Positions 63,897 to 64,000 of a stretch of 64,000 bases of DNA are shown here, piece after piece. A model generated the notes under the pieces. It saw nothing but the letters and a program-made list of their open reading frames with translations. It was not told where the DNA came from and searched no databases. Where the stretch lies: assembly GCF_016907875.1 (NCBI RefSeq), contig NZ_JAFBCU010000001.1:2046001-2110000 (forward strand), written 5' to 3'. Position 1 is the first letter of the stretch, and the number at the start of each line of letters is the position of its first letter. This DNA is from Arthrobacter roseus (GTDB lineage: Bacteria; Actinomycetota; Actinomycetes; Actinomycetales; Micrococcaceae). The position numbers and the translations under genes are program-made.

Positions 63897-64000
63897 TCAG
63901 GGAACCAGCGACCCTGCCGGCGCATCTGCAGGAGCCGGTACGTCGTCGAACACGTCCGGGTAGCTGCCAAGAAACCCTAGGTGATTGAGCGGCCAGGCGA
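63897..64000 (-). CDS. lepB: C-terminal end of signal peptidase I (partial)
   Basis: The last 34 codons of a gene that enters from beyond the window. The residues WPLNHLGFLGSYPDVFDDVPAP resemble the C-terminus of actinobacterial LepB, which precedes rnhB in many genomes. The catalytic part is outside the window. Confidence 0.75.
   Translation of the reverse strand, partial: AWPLNHLGFLGSYPDVFDDVPAPADAPAGSLVP

Overview
This window looks like chromosomal DNA of a high-GC Gram-positive bacterium, most likely Micrococcaceae (Arthrobacter-like). The evidence is the gene content and gene order. There is a DUF488/valS pair, a tig-clpP1-clpP2-clpX cluster, an aceE locus facing a DUF3052/ahpE/sirtuin operon, and a fasR-fabD-fabH-acpP-fabF-DUF3145 block. 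There is also a lepB-rnhB-DUF2469-yraN-comM-dprA run and a nif3/zinc-ribbon/RNase H trio. GTG and TTG starts are frequent and the intergenic spaces are short. The genus assignment is inference, because no database search was possible.

Layout. 1-20.4 kb is housekeeping: valS, a mycothiol-nitroreductase-like protein, the Clp protease and trigger factor cluster, tRNA-Pro and tRNA-Gly, nei-rpiB, a gamma-glutamyltransferase, pepN, an OsmC protein with a truncated haemoglobin, tesB, ettA, a lipoprotein and ssb. 20.48-28.07 kb is a 7.6-kb integrative element inserted in a tRNA-Arg(TCT) gene and bounded by a 43-bp perfect direct repeat. 28.1-38 kb holds two polyprenol-phosphate-mannose type membrane glycosyltransferases, orn, tRNA-His, an acyl-CoA dehydrogenase, def, a long GapB-type GAPDH and an MFS transporter. 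38-49 kb holds rnpB, yaaA, an RNase HI-VOC fusion, a zinc-ribbon protein, nif3, msrA, cysK-cysE, gnd, sdaA, tRNA-Val and the Sir2/AhpE/DUF3052 operon. 49.5-57.4 kb is aceE followed by the fatty-acid-synthesis operon with its regulator: acetyl-CoA supply next to its main consumer. 57.4-64 kb holds DUF3145, xerC, an Ogt homologue lacking its catalytic cysteine, dprA, comM, yraN, DUF2469, rnhB and the C-terminus of lepB.

The element is the most unusual part. It has a tyrosine integrase next to the right end and a small excisionase-like HTH gene with no ATG/GTG/TTG start. Repeated GGACAGTAA motifs, probably integrase arm sites, lie inside both ends. A run of four tiny helix-turn-helix genes overlaps stop-on-start (ATGA, ATGA, TTGA). 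The element also carries an HNH nuclease, a coiled-coil protein, a two-TM protein, a lipoprotein and a small serine recombinase with a 10-bp dyad just upstream. I recognise no replication, conjugation, capsid or terminase gene. The segment between the HNH gene and the HTH operon carries repeats and perfect hairpins that resemble an origin or control region. The repeat covers the 5' half of the tRNA. As a result the rebuilt intact tRNA-Arg lies downstream of the integrase, while the native tRNA promoter now leads into a truncated half.
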